Assembly (NCBI GenBank): GCA_039821645.1
Contig: JBCBNU010000015.1
Location: 1-50,057 of the forward strand
Length of the DNA stretch: 50,057 nucleotides
Source: CALBPI01 sp039821645
GTDB lineage: Bacteria > Pseudomonadota > Gammaproteobacteria > Steroidobacterales > Woeseiaceae
Reading direction: 5' to 3'
Position numbers and translations under genes: made by a program. The notes beneath the pieces were generated by a model that had not been told where the DNA came from, ran no database searches, and was given only the letters and a program-made list of their open reading frames with translations. This document shows, one piece after another, positions 8,660 to 17,493 of the stretch. Positions within the stretch are counted from its first letter, which is position 1, and the number at the start of each line of letters is the position of its first letter.

Positions 8660-11002
8660 CCCTAACCGCTCTTGCAGGGCTTTAGCCTCCAGCAGGTAAA
8701 CAAAAGTTTCGTCGGCATCCTGCCAAATCACCAACGCTGCCTCCAGAGCATCAATCGACTTGGTCGTGTCGCCGGCCGCTTCGTAGGCCTGTGCCAATCT
8801 CAGATGCGCAAGGGCATGCCCTGGGAATTTATCGATCAACGGCAACAAGCCCTCGATAGCACGCTCTGGCTCTCCCGCTTTGCGTAAGACGTCGTACATG
8901 CCCGCGAGAATGTTGGTCAATTCGTCCGCCGCAATCACATTGAGCAGCGACTCCCCGGTGAGCTCGATGGCGCGATTCGTTAACTCTAGAGCGCCCTCAT
9001 TATCATCCTTGTACAACGACTCCTGAGCGTCTGCTGCCAACATCATCATCTGGAAGTTTGCGTTCGGACTGTTGCGAAGAATTGGCTCCGCTTTTTGTTT
9101 GGATGCGATGTACTCTTCAGCCAAGTCATACAAACCGTACGGCGTCAAATCATACCAATACAGGAAAGAATCCCATGGCGGCTGCGCTTGCGCACGCAAA
9201 GCGTCCAGTTCGGCGATGACGCTCTCCACATCCGACGAGGCGTAGCTGCTCATGGCAACAAATGGCGCTTTGACCTGCAGCAGATAAATCAGTGGATTCA
9301 TCAATCGTTGGGCGACCTCGTCGACCGCCTCCATTTCCGCGATGGCTTTTGAGTACTGACCCTTCAGCCGGTACACCGCGCTTGCGGTAGTGGCCGCTTC
9401 GAGCAACTGCTGATCTGTCAGCTTTCTCTGCTGTAACCGGCTCAGTCGATCTTCGGCCTGCGCATAGTCGCCGCGCTGTGACAGTGTCCGGATCACGCCC
9501 AAAGACGCACTGATGGACTGATTGTCGAGGTAACTGGCGCGCTCGAACTCAGCAAAGGCCTTGTCGAAATCTCCCTGATCCAGCTGGGCCTGCGCCAGTA
9601 ATAAGCGCGCAGACAAGCTGTCCGGTTCCGACTCAAGATACGTCTCGGTGTACTCAATCGCGGAATCGAGGAGACCTCTTTGGCGCTGGATTTGTGCAGA
9701 CTCCAGCAATGAGTTCAACGCATTTGGATTGATCTGTAACACCCGATCCCACGACTCGAGTGCCAGCTCGAGGTCGATCGAATTCACCTGTAGCATCGAC
9801 GCGAGCGTGGCGTGGGCTGCTTCGTTGTTCGGTTGCACCGTGACCCAGGTTTTTGCCACATCGATCGAACGCAGCGGATCACGCTCGATGACCGCGCGGT
9901 TGATCTGCATCATGAACTGCGATGATTTGGACAACCGGTAATCGGACCGAAAGGTCTCGTCGATTTCTTCAAGCGCGTCCTGATTGCGACCCGACAAGTA
10001 ATACAACCGGGAGCGGTTGGCCCGTGCTTCCGCGAACGCGGGATCTAGCTCGATCGCCTGCCCGAGCAGCGCTTCTGCCTGCTCCCGGTCGTTGTCCAGC
10101 GTGCTAGCGGCGATTGCGTTCACGTAAAGCCCCAAAGCCTCAGTCGACTCGGTGAGCGACTCGGTCAACAACGTGTCTCGTCGCTTGGCCACATCCGCAC
10201 CGATCATCTCGACCAACGCTTCCTGAATCTCAGCAGAGATAGCGTCTGCGCCCGCCAACAGGTCGTCCCGATCGAACTCCGCGCTTCCCGAAGTCACCAC
10301 TTCATTGTCGCTGGTTTGTATCAGCGAGTAGCTGACGCTCAATCGTCCCGGCGTTGGAGCGTCACTGAATGCGCCGCTCACAAAATACTCATAGCCGGTA
10401 CGCGTCGCCATTTCCGCTTGAATGGAAGTCGGTTCACGGATCGCACGATCGAATCCGCGGCGCTTTAGAAACTCCACCCGATCGGGAGACTCGACGACGG
10501 AATAGACGCGAAAGGAATTGCTGGCACGAATCATGTCTTCGCTGAGCAAAACCGAGAAGGCGTACCCGAACCAGTCCGGATCATCGGCAGTTTCATTGCG
10601 GAAGGAGAAGGCGAGTACCCGAACGGACTGCGCTTGCGGGTCTTTGGCCTCAGCAGCGGCTGGCTGCGCGACCAATTCGATGTCCTGCTCAGGCGCTTGC
10701 GGTGGTACCGCGAACACAGCCGCTAACGCGATGACCACATTCAGCGGGACGAACACCATTTCAAACTTTGTCGTCCGGTCTTTGCCTGGTGCGCCATGCC
10801 CCCACGCGATCAGAGCAACGGACGGCACCAACAACACCAGGAAAACGAACAGGTACGCAGGCAGGCGTTCGGGAATCGTAAATTGCTCTCCGAGCCAACC
10901 ACCAATTTCGATGGCTACCCAAACACCACCAATGTAGAGCCCGAGAATCTGCGGGACACGACGGTGGAGTAACTCGGCAAAGAAACCGCGCTGTGTAGTC
11001 AT
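8648..11002 (-). CDS. Membrane-anchored TolB-like/TPR repeat protein
   Basis: A 784-residue protein. Residues ~1-115 hold three hydrophobic helices (QILGLYIGGVWVAIEIGGWL, LPAYLFVFLVLLVPSVALIAW, FVPLNVVIALAAVFAV). A conserved linker and a TolB-like N-terminal domain follow (SVRVLAFSFRNETADDPDWFGYAFSVLLSEDMI, ~145-180), as seen in adenylate-cyclase-associated TPR proteins. From ~290 to the end are many TPR-like repeats (e.g. LLGQAIELDPAFAEARANRSRLYYL, LVIWQDADETFVYLLEAKAL). No cyclase or DNA-binding domain is present, although proteins of this layout often carry one at the N-terminus. It is likely a scaffold or sensor at the inner membrane. It is divergent from the CpxR-like regulator, so it may share the operator at 11118-11132. 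Confidence 0.75.
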   Translation of the reverse strand: MTTQRGFFAELLHRRVPQILGLYIGGVWVAIEIGGWLGEQFTIPERLPAYLFVFLVLLVPSVALIAWGHGAPGKDRTTKFEMVFVPLNVVIALAAVFAVPPQAPEQDIELVAQPAAAEAKDPQAQSVRVLAFSFRNETADDPDWFGYAFSVLLSEDMIRASNSFRVYSVVESPDRVEFLKRRGFDRAIREPTSIQAEMATRTGYEYFVSGAFSDAPTPGRLSVSYSLIQTSDNEVVTSGSAEFDRDDLLAGADAISAEIQEALVEMIGADVAKRRDTLLTESLTESTEALGLYVNAIAASTLDNDREQAEALLGQAIELDPAFAEARANRSRLYYLSGRNQDALEEIDETFRSDYRLSKSSQFMMQINRAVIERDPLRSIDVAKTWVTVQPNNEAAHATLASMLQVNSIDLELALESWDRVLQINPNALNSLLESAQIQRQRGLLDSAIEYTETYLESEPDSLSARLLLAQAQLDQGDFDKAFAEFERASYLDNQSISASLGVIRTLSQRGDYAQAEDRLSRLQQRKLTDQQLLEAATTASAVYRLKGQYSKAIAEMEAVDEVAQRLMNPLIYLLQVKAPFVAMSSYASSDVESVIAELDALRAQAQPPWDSFLYWYDLTPYGLYDLAEEYIASKQKAEPILRNSPNANFQMMMLAADAQESLYKDDNEGALELTNRAIELTGESLLNVIAADELTNILAGMYDVLRKAGEPERAIEGLLPLIDKFPGHALAHLRLAQAYEAAGDTTKSIDALEAALVIWQDADETFVYLLEAKALQERLGSDV

Positions 11003-11117
11003 TCAAGGAAATCCGTGCTGCGGTAGGCAGCATGCCCACCCGACATTCTAAAAATACGTGCCACGGCGGGTCTCTACAAGTGATTGATTCTCTGTTCTCC
11101 CCTGCCACCCATTCTGA

Positions 11118-11137
11118 TTGACAGTTCTTGACTGTCA
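11118..11137. promoter_or_regulatory. Candidate CpxR-type operator upstream of cpxR
   Basis: TTGAC (11118-11122), five bases, TTGAC (11128-11132): a tandem repeat with 10-bp period, ending 35 bp before the cpxR-like ATG. The same bases also form a perfect inverted repeat TGACAGT-N5-ACTGTCA (11119-11137). OmpR/PhoB-family regulators bind 5-bp half sites spaced by five bases in tandem; the E. coli CpxR box is GTAAA-N5-GTAAA, and the opposite strand here reads GTCAA-N5-GTCAA. The same motif, repeated four times, precedes the spy-like gene at 15349-15383. Likely autoregulation; it may also serve the divergent TPR gene. Confidence 0.6.
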
Positions 11138-11167
11138 GCAGCACACAGAGACGGCATACTCATTGCC

Positions 11168-11860
11168 ATGGCCGCCAATCACATTCTCGTTATCGATGAC
11201 GACCAGCAGCTCGCCGGCATGCTGTCCGAGTTGCTGCGACTCGAGCAGTACACGGTGACGTGCGCGCAGTCCGGTGAGTCTGGTTTGCGCCAAATCTCCG
11301 CGAGTCTCCCGGATTTGGTGCTATTGGATGTGACACTCCCGGGAATGAATGGTTTCAAAGTGCTCGAGCGAATCCGTTCGATCAGTGCCGTACCCATCAT
11401 CATGCTTACGGCACGCGGCGAACCCGATGATCGAATCGACGGTCTCTCACGCGGCGCGGATGATTACTTGCCAAAACCGTTCAACCCGCGTGAGCTCCTG
11501 CTGCGCATCCAAGCGGTTTTGAAGCGCACCGCCCCGACACAGGCACCTATACAAGACACCTACGAGTCGCTACGGGTCGATCTTGCCGCTGGCGTTGCCT
11601 ACCTCGACGAGTCGATTTTGCAATTGACGGAAACCGAGTTTCGCGTGCTTGCGCAACTGGTTCAGGTTGCGCCAGAGGTCGCGTCCCGCGATCGGCTCTC
11701 GCAGAGCGCACTCGGACGCAACTACAACCCCAATGACCGATCGCTCGATACGCATGTAAGCAATCTACGTCAGAAGCTGGACGCGACACCCTCGGGTCTC
11801 GCCATACTCAGCGTGCGGGGTAATGGCTATCGGCTCCGCAAAAGAGAGGGCGCCGAGTGA
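11168..11860 (+). CDS. cpxR: OmpR/PhoB-family response regulator, CpxR-like
   Basis: A 230-residue response regulator. The receiver domain is at ~5-118, with acidic pocket DDD10-12, phosphoacceptor D54 (LVLLDVTLPG), T81 and K103 (LPKPFNP). The C-terminal winged helix (~135-226) ends with THVSNLRQKLD and ILSVRGNGYRLR. The receiver sequence (SGADDYLPKPFNPRELLLRI, LRLEQYTVTCAQSGESGL) is closest to CpxR among OmpR-family regulators. The stop overlaps the kinase start (GTGA at 11857-11860), so the two are translationally coupled. A CpxR assignment is further supported by the adjacent CpxA-like kinase, the nearby Spy/CpxP-like gene and the shared operator-like repeats. Confidence 0.85.
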   Translation: MAANHILVIDDDQQLAGMLSELLRLEQYTVTCAQSGESGLRQISASLPDLVLLDVTLPGMNGFKVLERIRSISAVPIIMLTARGEPDDRIDGLSRGADDYLPKPFNPRELLLRIQAVLKRTAPTQAPIQDTYESLRVDLAAGVAYLDESILQLTETEFRVLAQLVQVAPEVASRDRLSQSALGRNYNPNDRSLDTHVSNLRQKLDATPSGLAILSVRGNGYRLRKREGAE

Positions 11861-13167
11861 GTCTCTTCTGGAGAGTGCTTGGCGGCTTTCTGCTCGCGAT
11901 GATCGCAACGGTCGCCATCGTCTTCTTTGTCAGCTTTCGGTTCGTTGCCGAACGCGATGCGAAGGCGGCTGCGCTAGATCAGGAAACGGTCCGTGAGCTC
12001 GTACAGACTTCACTACAAGTGAACAGTGCCGACTCGTTCAAGAGTTGGTTGCGCCAGCAGGAAGTGCTGCCGCTCGGACAGACGATTTACCTCGTTGATC
12101 GCGATGAGATCGATATATTGAATCGGCGTTTGCCGCCCGAAGTTCGCCTGGGACTGCGCCGGTTATCGCGCAGCCCCAGAATGCAGCGACGAGTCCGCGA
12201 AATCACCGTCACCGATCCGACCGGTACCCCGTATCTTGCGATGGTAGGACCCGCCAAACCGCCCGCATTCGGACTGCTCGCGATGCCCGGGGTACACCGC
12301 AACGTTCTGTTGTTATCGCTGACGGTCACCACGCTCATCTGCCTTTTGCTATCGCGCTACCTCACGGCGCCGATTCGCGGTATGACGGATGTCGCTGAGC
12401 GGCTGGCGAAAGGTCAGCTCAACGCACGAGCAGGCGCGCTGGCGCATCGCTCGGATGAAATCGGCACGCTGGCTCGCCAGTTCGACGCAATGGCTGACAC
12501 CCTTCAGTCGGCGGTCGACCGTCGCGACGCCTTGCTAAGACACATCTCACATGAGTTGCGCTCGCCGCTGACTCGCATTGATCTCGCACTGGAACTCGCC
12601 GACCGGCAGCCGGAGAGCGTCGATGAACAACTCACTCGCATCGCCAAGGAGTCAGCCGCGATTGAGCAAATCACGGAACAAGCGCTCACGCTGATTCGCG
12701 CCGCAGATCGGGGAGCCACCAAGCGCGAATTCATCGACGTTGAAACACTCTGCTTCGACATCGCCACGGATGCACGATTCGAGGCGGAGCCCAGAGGCAT
12801 CAAGATCAGTGTCAGCCACGCGACACCTGGCGTCGTGGTGACAGCCGATCCTCGATTGCTCGCCAGCGCGATGGAAAACGTACTTCGAAATGCGCTGCGA
12901 TACGCGCCTGCCGGTTCGCTCGTCGACCTCTCTACCGCCCAGCAGGACAACACCTTGGTCATCGAGATCAGGGATCGCGGTAAAGGCGTCTCGCCGGATG
13001 CACTAGACCGATTGTTCGAACCATTTCACACGACCGAAGCAGACCACCACGGATTGGGGCTCGCGCTCACAGCGCATGCGATGCAGGCACACGGGGGTAC
13101 GGTATCGGCGGAGAACCACCCGGAAGGCGGATTGGTCGTTCGGTTGACGTTACCCGCTGATCAATGA
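11857..13167 (+). CDS. cpxA: CpxA-like membrane sensor histidine kinase
   Basis: A 436-residue kinase. TM1 is at ~5-29, a short periplasmic domain at ~30-148 and TM2 at ~149-166. HAMP follows (LTAPIRGMTDVAERLAKGQLNARA), then HisKA with phosphoacceptor H232 in RHISHELRSPLTRI, then HATPase_c with the N box (MENVLRNALRYAP), G1 (RDRGKGV) and G2 (HHGLGLALTAHAM). All catalytic motifs are present. It would sense envelope or misfolded-protein signals and phosphorylate the upstream CpxR-like partner. The periplasmic domain is short and typical of CpxA rather than of large ligand binders. GTG start at 11857, overlapping the cpxR stop. The end overlaps the convergent YeiH-type gene by 18 bases. Confidence 0.85.
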   Translation: MSLFWRVLGGFLLAMIATVAIVFFVSFRFVAERDAKAAALDQETVRELVQTSLQVNSADSFKSWLRQQEVLPLGQTIYLVDRDEIDILNRRLPPEVRLGLRRLSRSPRMQRRVREITVTDPTGTPYLAMVGPAKPPAFGLLAMPGVHRNVLLLSLTVTTLICLLLSRYLTAPIRGMTDVAERLAKGQLNARAGALAHRSDEIGTLARQFDAMADTLQSAVDRRDALLRHISHELRSPLTRIDLALELADRQPESVDEQLTRIAKESAAIEQITEQALTLIRAADRGATKREFIDVETLCFDIATDARFEAEPRGIKISVSHATPGVVVTADPRLLASAMENVLRNALRYAPAGSLVDLSTAQQDNTLVIEIRDRGKGVSPDALDRLFEPFHTTEADHHGLGLALTAHAMQAHGGTVSAENHPEGGLVVRLTLPADQ

Positions 13168-14145
13168 CAGCACGCCTGCGACCGCGACACCGAGCATGAG
13201 CGTCTGACCCAGCATCGCCGCCAGCGGCATCACCCCCAGGCTCGCCAGTCCTCGCAGAGATGTTTTGAGACCTAGTGCAGCAACTGCCAGAACGAGCAAT
13301 TGTCCGGCAAGCGTCACGAATGGTGCGACGATCGTATCCGGTACGAGTCCGCTACTGTTGATCAACATCAGAACGACAAACCCGATCAGAAATGTTGGTA
13401 ACCCGGGGGTCTTGCCGGTCTCCGTCGAGGGGTCCCGAAACAGCCATGCAATCACCAGTACGGCCGGCACCAGGCACGCGACCCGCATCAGCTTCACCAG
13501 CGTGGCAGTTTCGCCAGCGGCGTTCGAGACTGTATATCCCGCGCCAACAACCTGCGCCACGTCGTGAATGCTCGCGCCAAGAAAAACACCTGCTGTTTGA
13601 TCATTGAATTGCAGCAGATCGGCGATGATGGGGTAGGCCACCATGGCGACGGTGCTCAAGCTTGTCACACCCACAATGGTTAGCAGCGTGCGTCGCTCGG
13701 CAGTCTCCCCCTGCGGCAGCACCGCAGCAACGGCGAGCGCAGCACTCGCGCCACAAATCGCCACGGCACCTGCCGTCACCATCGCAAATGGCGGTGCCAG
13801 GCGACATGCTCGGGCGATGGCGTAGCCGCCTGTCAGCGTCAACACCACTGCCCCGATGGCGATCAACGCGACCGACCATCCCAGTACCGCGATATCACCC
13901 AGCGTGATTCTCAAGCCCAGCAAAGCAACACCGAAGCGCAGGACCTGACGGGCGCAGAACTCCACGCCCGGTGCAAACCGTGGCGTGCGGCCGGCAGCAT
14001 GTAGGGCGATGCCGAGCAGCAATGCATACACCATGGTCGCACCGCCCAAAACCTTCTGTGCCAGAGTCGCTACAACTGCCACCAAAAGCGAAAGCCCGAG
14101 ACCAGCACCGCGCGTCGCGACCCAGTTCGCTGCCCCACTTTTCAT
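13150..14145 (-). CDS. YeiH/UPF0324-family putative sulfate exporter
   Basis: A 331-residue integral membrane protein with about ten hydrophobic helices. Family-typical segments are LRFGVALLGLRITLGDI (~70-85), AICGASAALAVAAVLP, GVFLGASIHDVAQVVGAG and LGLKTSLRGL. YeiH-family proteins are annotated as putative sulfate or anion exporters, but most are unproven. The ATG overlaps the stop of the uridine kinase by four bases (14142-14145), so the two are co-transcribed and translationally coupled. The pairing has no obvious metabolic logic. Confidence 0.85.
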   Translation of the reverse strand: MKSGAANWVATRGAGLGLSLLVAVVATLAQKVLGGATMVYALLLGIALHAAGRTPRFAPGVEFCARQVLRFGVALLGLRITLGDIAVLGWSVALIAIGAVVLTLTGGYAIARACRLAPPFAMVTAGAVAICGASAALAVAAVLPQGETAERRTLLTIVGVTSLSTVAMVAYPIIADLLQFNDQTAGVFLGASIHDVAQVVGAGYTVSNAAGETATLVKLMRVACLVPAVLVIAWLFRDPSTETGKTPGLPTFLIGFVVLMLINSSGLVPDTIVAPFVTLAGQLLVLAVAALGLKTSLRGLASLGVMPLAAMLGQTLMLGVAVAGVLSLISG

Positions 14146-14819
14146 TGCACCAGGACCCCGGGGTGACGCGAAACGTCGGGAACGCCGAGTAACCGGCCGG
14201 CGTGCTCAACCATTGTGCAAAGTGCAGAACCGTCGTCGATCATGGATTGCTCCACCCGAAGGGTTGCGTGTGTCGAGGACGGCCGGACAAACTCAAGATG
14301 CATTGGCTGCACCTGCTGTTCGAACTGGGCGATCACGTTGTCCTCGATGCGGCCACGCTCAGCAACGTCGCGCGCGAGCCTTCTGCGCAGTCGCTCCTCG
14401 GGCGCACAAGCAATGTAAGCACTGAAATCGATGAGCTGCCGGACGCGCTTTTCCGTGAGAATCAGAATACCGTCCAGCAAGACAATCGGACGTGGCGCAA
14501 CAACCACGCCCTCACCTTCAATTCGCTCATGACGCGCAAAGTCATATTGCGGACAAACCACTTCCTGGCCGCGCTTCAGCGCTTCCAAATCATCCGCGAG
14601 ATACTCGAAATCGATCGAGTCGGGGTGGTCGAAATTGAACTTCAAATTGTCACGCTGCGCTTCAGGACGACTGTGATAATAGTTGTCCTGCAGGACAAGC
14701 GCGCATCGCTCGGGACCGAGCGCGGCCAGAAGCTGGTGCAGTAGGCGGGTCTTGCCGGAACAGCTGCCGCCGGCGATACCGATGATGTGGACTCCCGCCA
14801 TGGCGCCGAAGTGTCTCAC
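14142..14819 (-). CDS. udk: Uridine kinase
   Basis: A 225-residue P-loop kinase of the uridine kinase/phosphoribulokinase family, catalysing ATP-dependent phosphorylation of uridine and cytidine (pyrimidine salvage, cytosol). The P-loop GGSCSGKT is at ~17-24, then QDNYYHS (substrate Asp), NFDHPDSIDFEYLADDL, PQYDFARHER and the lid R-R-LARDVAERGR. The length is normal for bacterial Udk (~210-225). The start may instead be the second Met (14801: MAGVHIIGIAGG), which matches family N-termini better. It precedes and overlaps the YeiH-type gene. Confidence 0.88.
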   Translation of the reverse strand: MRHFGAMAGVHIIGIAGGSCSGKTRLLHQLLAALGPERCALVLQDNYYHSRPEAQRDNLKFNFDHPDSIDFEYLADDLEALKRGQEVVCPQYDFARHERIEGEGVVVAPRPIVLLDGILILTEKRVRQLIDFSAYIACAPEERLRRRLARDVAERGRIEDNVIAQFEQQVQPMHLEFVRPSSTHATLRVEQSMIDDGSALCTMVEHAGRLLGVPDVSRHPGVLVQ

Positions 14820-14842
14820 ACCTCGCGGCTTGAAGTAGGCTG

Positions 14843-14872
14843 TCGGGCGGTAACGCTCGGGTTACCGCCCGA
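14843..14872. terminator. Strong hairpin downstream of spy-like gene
   Basis: TCGGGCGGTAAC-GCTCGG-GTTACCGCCCGA is a perfect 12-bp stem with a 6-nt loop, 9 bases beyond the spy-like stop and upstream of udk on the minus strand. No U-run follows on the minus strand, so it may stabilise the spy 3' end or attenuate rather than terminate fully. Confidence 0.5.
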
Positions 14873-14881
14873 ACACACATC

Positions 14882-15304
14882 CTAGTCTTCGCTGGTTGCT
14901 TCTACCTCATCCGCATGAGCGCGACGGTGTAGTCGCCTGAATTGCATGCGGTCCCGTCGCCGTTCCATCGCCGTCTCGAACTGCTCTCGCTGTTCGGGCG
15001 TCAGCTGCTCGGCAATTTGCGCCTGCGTGGTCTCGTGCAGTGCCTTTAGCTCCTCTGCAGCTTCCGCACGCTGGTTCAGCGTATAGCGATCGCCAATCGC
15101 AGTACGCGATTCTGCAGCCTGCTCAAGTATCGCCTGGATTGTTGCGGCCTGATTGTCATCGAGACCCAGATGCTCGGTCATGCGCGCGACGTGCGTCGCA
15201 GGATCGCCCATCCGCTGGGCGGGTCTCGCTCTATCCGCGTGTGCGGTCATACTGCCCAGCGCCAACACAGCGACGCCTGCAATCAACAAGTTTCTTCGGT
15301 TCAT
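14882..15304 (-). CDS. Spy/CpxP-family periplasmic chaperone/stress protein
   Basis: A 140-residue small secreted protein with a Sec signal peptide at residues ~1-23 (charged MNRR, hydrophobic core, cleavage near AHA-D). The mature part is helical and charged, with the LTxxQ-family pattern LTPEQREQFETAMERRRDRM and the upstream repeat-like LGLDDNQAATIQAIL. Spy and CpxP are ATP-independent periplasmic chaperones; CpxP also restrains CpxA. A member 1.7 kb from a CpxR/CpxA-like pair fits a feedback role. There is a good ribosome site (AGGAG, six bases before ATG). Four operator-like 10-bp-period repeats lie 45-80 bp upstream. Confidence 0.8.
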   Translation of the reverse strand: MNRRNLLIAGVAVLALGSMTAHADRARPAQRMGDPATHVARMTEHLGLDDNQAATIQAILEQAAESRTAIGDRYTLNQRAEAAEELKALHETTQAQIAEQLTPEQREQFETAMERRRDRMQFRRLHRRAHADEVEATSED

Positions 15305-15348
15305 GTGTCACTCCTGTAATTGACGATTGCAGTTTGGCCGAGCAGCGC

Positions 15349-15383
15349 ATCAAGTTGTGTCGAGTCGTGTCAAGAAAGGTCAA
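15349..15383. promoter_or_regulatory. Four tandem CpxR-type half sites upstream of spy-like gene
   Basis: Read on the minus strand: TTGAC (15383-15379), N5, TTGAC (15373-15369), N5, TCGAC (15363-15359), N5, TTGAT (15353-15349). The period is exactly 10 bp, and two units are identical to the pair upstream of cpxR. The nearest unit ends 45 bp before the spy-like ATG, a suitable place for an OmpR-family activator. The array lies between spy (minus) and gloA (plus, ATG at 15454), so it could also act on the gloA-M48 transcription unit. Confidence 0.65.
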
Positions 15384-15453
15384 GCGCCGCCTGCCGCCGA
15401 TATGAGGCCGTGTGGTAATCTGGGGAACAGATTTCAGGGGATGAGGACGATCC

Positions 15454-15894
15454 ATGCAGTACCTGCACACGATGTTGCGCGTGCGTGACCTCGATGCCGC
15501 AACACACTTTTTTTGTGACCTTCTCGGACTGGCCGAAGTCAGCCGCTACGAGAATGAAGGCGGGCGCTTTACCCTCGTGTTTCTCGCCGCACCGGAGGAT
15601 GTAGAACTCGCACGGGAACGCAAGGCACCGCTCGTCGAACTGACCTACAACTGGGATCCGGAGGACTATCAGGGCGGGCGAAACTTTGGCCATCTGGCTT
15701 ATCGAGTCGAAGACATTTACGCGCTCTGCCAGAAACTGATGGACGCCGGTGTCACCATCAACCGACCCCCACGCGATGGCCACATGGCGTTCGTGCGCTC
15801 TCCGGACGGCATTTCAATCGAGCTGCTGCAACGGGGTGAGGCACTCGCACCGGCTGAGCCGTGGGCATCGATGGAAAATACGGGGACCTGGTAG
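15454..15894 (+). CDS. gloA: Lactoylglutathione lyase (glyoxalase I)-like VOC protein
   Basis: A 146-residue VOC-fold metalloenzyme. GloA isomerises the methylglyoxal-glutathione hemithioacetal to S-lactoylglutathione. Marks are LHTMLRVRDLDAATHFFCDLLGL (first metal His near residue 5), FTLVFLAAPED, LVELTYNWDPEDYQGGRNFGHLAYRVEDIYALC (E and H ligands) and the C-terminal FVRSPDGISIELLQRG (last Glu). All four metal-ligand positions of GloA seem occupied. There is a ribosome site (GAGGA) upstream of ATG 15454. The stop is two bases before the GTG start chosen for the M48 protease, so the two are almost certainly co-transcribed. Confidence 0.85.
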   Translation: MQYLHTMLRVRDLDAATHFFCDLLGLAEVSRYENEGGRFTLVFLAAPEDVELARERKAPLVELTYNWDPEDYQGGRNFGHLAYRVEDIYALCQKLMDAGVTINRPPRDGHMAFVRSPDGISIELLQRGEALAPAEPWASMENTGTW

Positions 15895-15896
15895 TA

Positions 15897-17465
15897 GTGA
15901 CGCGGCGCACCAGCAACTTCGCGCAGCGATGCCTCGCGCTCGCTCTGATCACGTTCGGCCTCGGCGGCTGTGTGGTCAATCCGGTGACCGGCAAGACCGA
16001 GCTGGCGATCGTAACCGCGCAACAGGAGGTGCAGCTCGGCGAACAGAATTATTTGCCGATGCAGCAGTCGCAGGGCGGTGTGTTCAGACTCGACCCAACC
16101 GTCAACGACTACGTGCGCAGTGTCGGTAATCGTGTGGCAGCTGTGAGTGATCGCGCCCTGCCCTACGAATTCGTGGTTCTGAACAACTCCGTACCCAATG
16201 CTTGGGCCCTGCCGGGCGGCAAGATCGCGATCAATCGGGGTTTACTGGATGAAATGCAAAGCGAGGCCGAGCTCGCCGCTGTGCTCGGGCATGAAGTAGT
16301 CCACGCAGCAGCGCGACATTCGGCGCAACAGATGCAGCGGGGTATGCTTCTGCAAGCATTGGTGGTTGGCACGGCGGTCGTCACGAGCGACAGCGACTAC
16401 GGGCAATTGGCGACCGGCGCCGCGAACGTTGGTGCGCAGCTGCTATCGCAGTCCTACAGTCGTCGCGCGGAACTCGAGTCCGATCTGTATGGCATGCGAT
16501 ATATGCACACTGCCGGCTATGACCCACGAGGCGCTGTGGATCTGCAGGAGACTTTTCTGCGACTGGCTGCTGCACGCGGTCGCACCGGCGCGGAGTTCGA
16601 CTTGTTCGCAAGTCATCCACCCACGCAACAACGACTGGCGACCAACATCATCACAGCCAGTGAACTCAATGCACAACAAGCGGGCGGCATGATCGGTACC
16701 GATGCATTCGCTCGCGCGATGGTGGTGCTGCACGAGGCCAAGCCTGCCTTCGACGCGTACGATGCCGGTCGAAAGGCGCTGGCTGCTGACGATTTCAGAG
16801 GGGCTCAGCGCTTTGCGCGGGAGGCCATTCGTCTCGAACCTCGTGAGGCCTCTTTCTATGCCTTGCTCGGCGACAGCGAGTTCCTGCAACGAGACTACTC
16901 CGACGCAGTGCAACACTACACCGACGCACTCGACCGCGATGCAACCTTCTTTTACTACCACCTGCAGCGCGGCATCGCTCGCCAGCGATCCGGCGCAATC
17001 GACAACGCAGTGGTCGACCTCAACAATAGTCTGAGACTCTTCGAGACCGCGCCTGCCCACTATGCTTTGGGTGAAATCGCGAAGCAGCGAGGCCAACGCA
17101 ACGCGGCGCTTGGGCATTTCGAGCGCGCCGCTACCGGTAACAGTGATATTGCACGAGCAGCCCAAAGCGAAATGATGCGGCTCGATCTTGGCAACAATCC
17201 AGGCAAATACCTGCAGACTCGTGGCGGGCTCGACAGCAACGGTCAACTCCTGGTCGCGATCAACAATCCGACCTCTGTAGATGTCCGCGGGTTGCGGCTT
17301 GAGATTCGTTATCTCGATGGTAACGGGCAGGTTCGGTCGATAGCACGAAGCATCAATGGCACGTTGCGCGGTGGCCAGTCGACCACAGCTGCAACGGGGC
17401 TCGGGCCGTTTCTGAACAGCTCGCAATTTGAGGTCAGTCTGATCGGCGCTCAAATCGCGCGATAA
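15897..17465 (+). CDS. M48-family metalloprotease lipoprotein with TPR and C-terminal beta domain
   Basis: A 522-residue protein from GTG 15897 (GGGGA 11 bases upstream); the longer frame from 15861 overlaps gloA and spoils the signal sequence. Lipoprotein signal ALALITFGLGGC puts the lipidated Cys at 25. The M48 domain spans ~45-255, with zinc motif HEVVH (132-136) and downstream ELESDLYG supplying the third ligand. TPR-like repeats follow at ~285-400 (AREAIRLEPREASFYALLGDSEFLQRDYSDAVQHYTDAL). A C-terminal beta domain near 440-522 (LLVAINNPTSVDVRGLRLEIRY) resembles FxLYD-type folds. The layout recalls BepA/LoiP-type outer-membrane quality-control proteases but is longer. It lies in one unit with gloA and the three downstream coiled-coil genes, and near the Cpx-like system. 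Confidence 0.85.
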   Translation: MTRRTSNFAQRCLALALITFGLGGCVVNPVTGKTELAIVTAQQEVQLGEQNYLPMQQSQGGVFRLDPTVNDYVRSVGNRVAAVSDRALPYEFVVLNNSVPNAWALPGGKIAINRGLLDEMQSEAELAAVLGHEVVHAAARHSAQQMQRGMLLQALVVGTAVVTSDSDYGQLATGAANVGAQLLSQSYSRRAELESDLYGMRYMHTAGYDPRGAVDLQETFLRLAAARGRTGAEFDLFASHPPTQQRLATNIITASELNAQQAGGMIGTDAFARAMVVLHEAKPAFDAYDAGRKALAADDFRGAQRFAREAIRLEPREASFYALLGDSEFLQRDYSDAVQHYTDALDRDATFFYYHLQRGIARQRSGAIDNAVVDLNNSLRLFETAPAHYALGEIAKQRGQRNAALGHFERAATGNSDIARAAQSEMMRLDLGNNPGKYLQTRGGLDSNGQLLVAINNPTSVDVRGLRLEIRYLDGNGQVRSIARSINGTLRGGQSTTAATGLGPFLNSSQFEVSLIGAQIAR

Positions 17466-17493
17466 CCAACTTTTTGATCAAGGGGACAACATC

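Noticed and set aside
16443..17453. 336-codon minus-strand open frame
   Set aside because: Antisense to the M48 protease, which has zinc motif, signal and TPRs; no family pattern in the antisense product.
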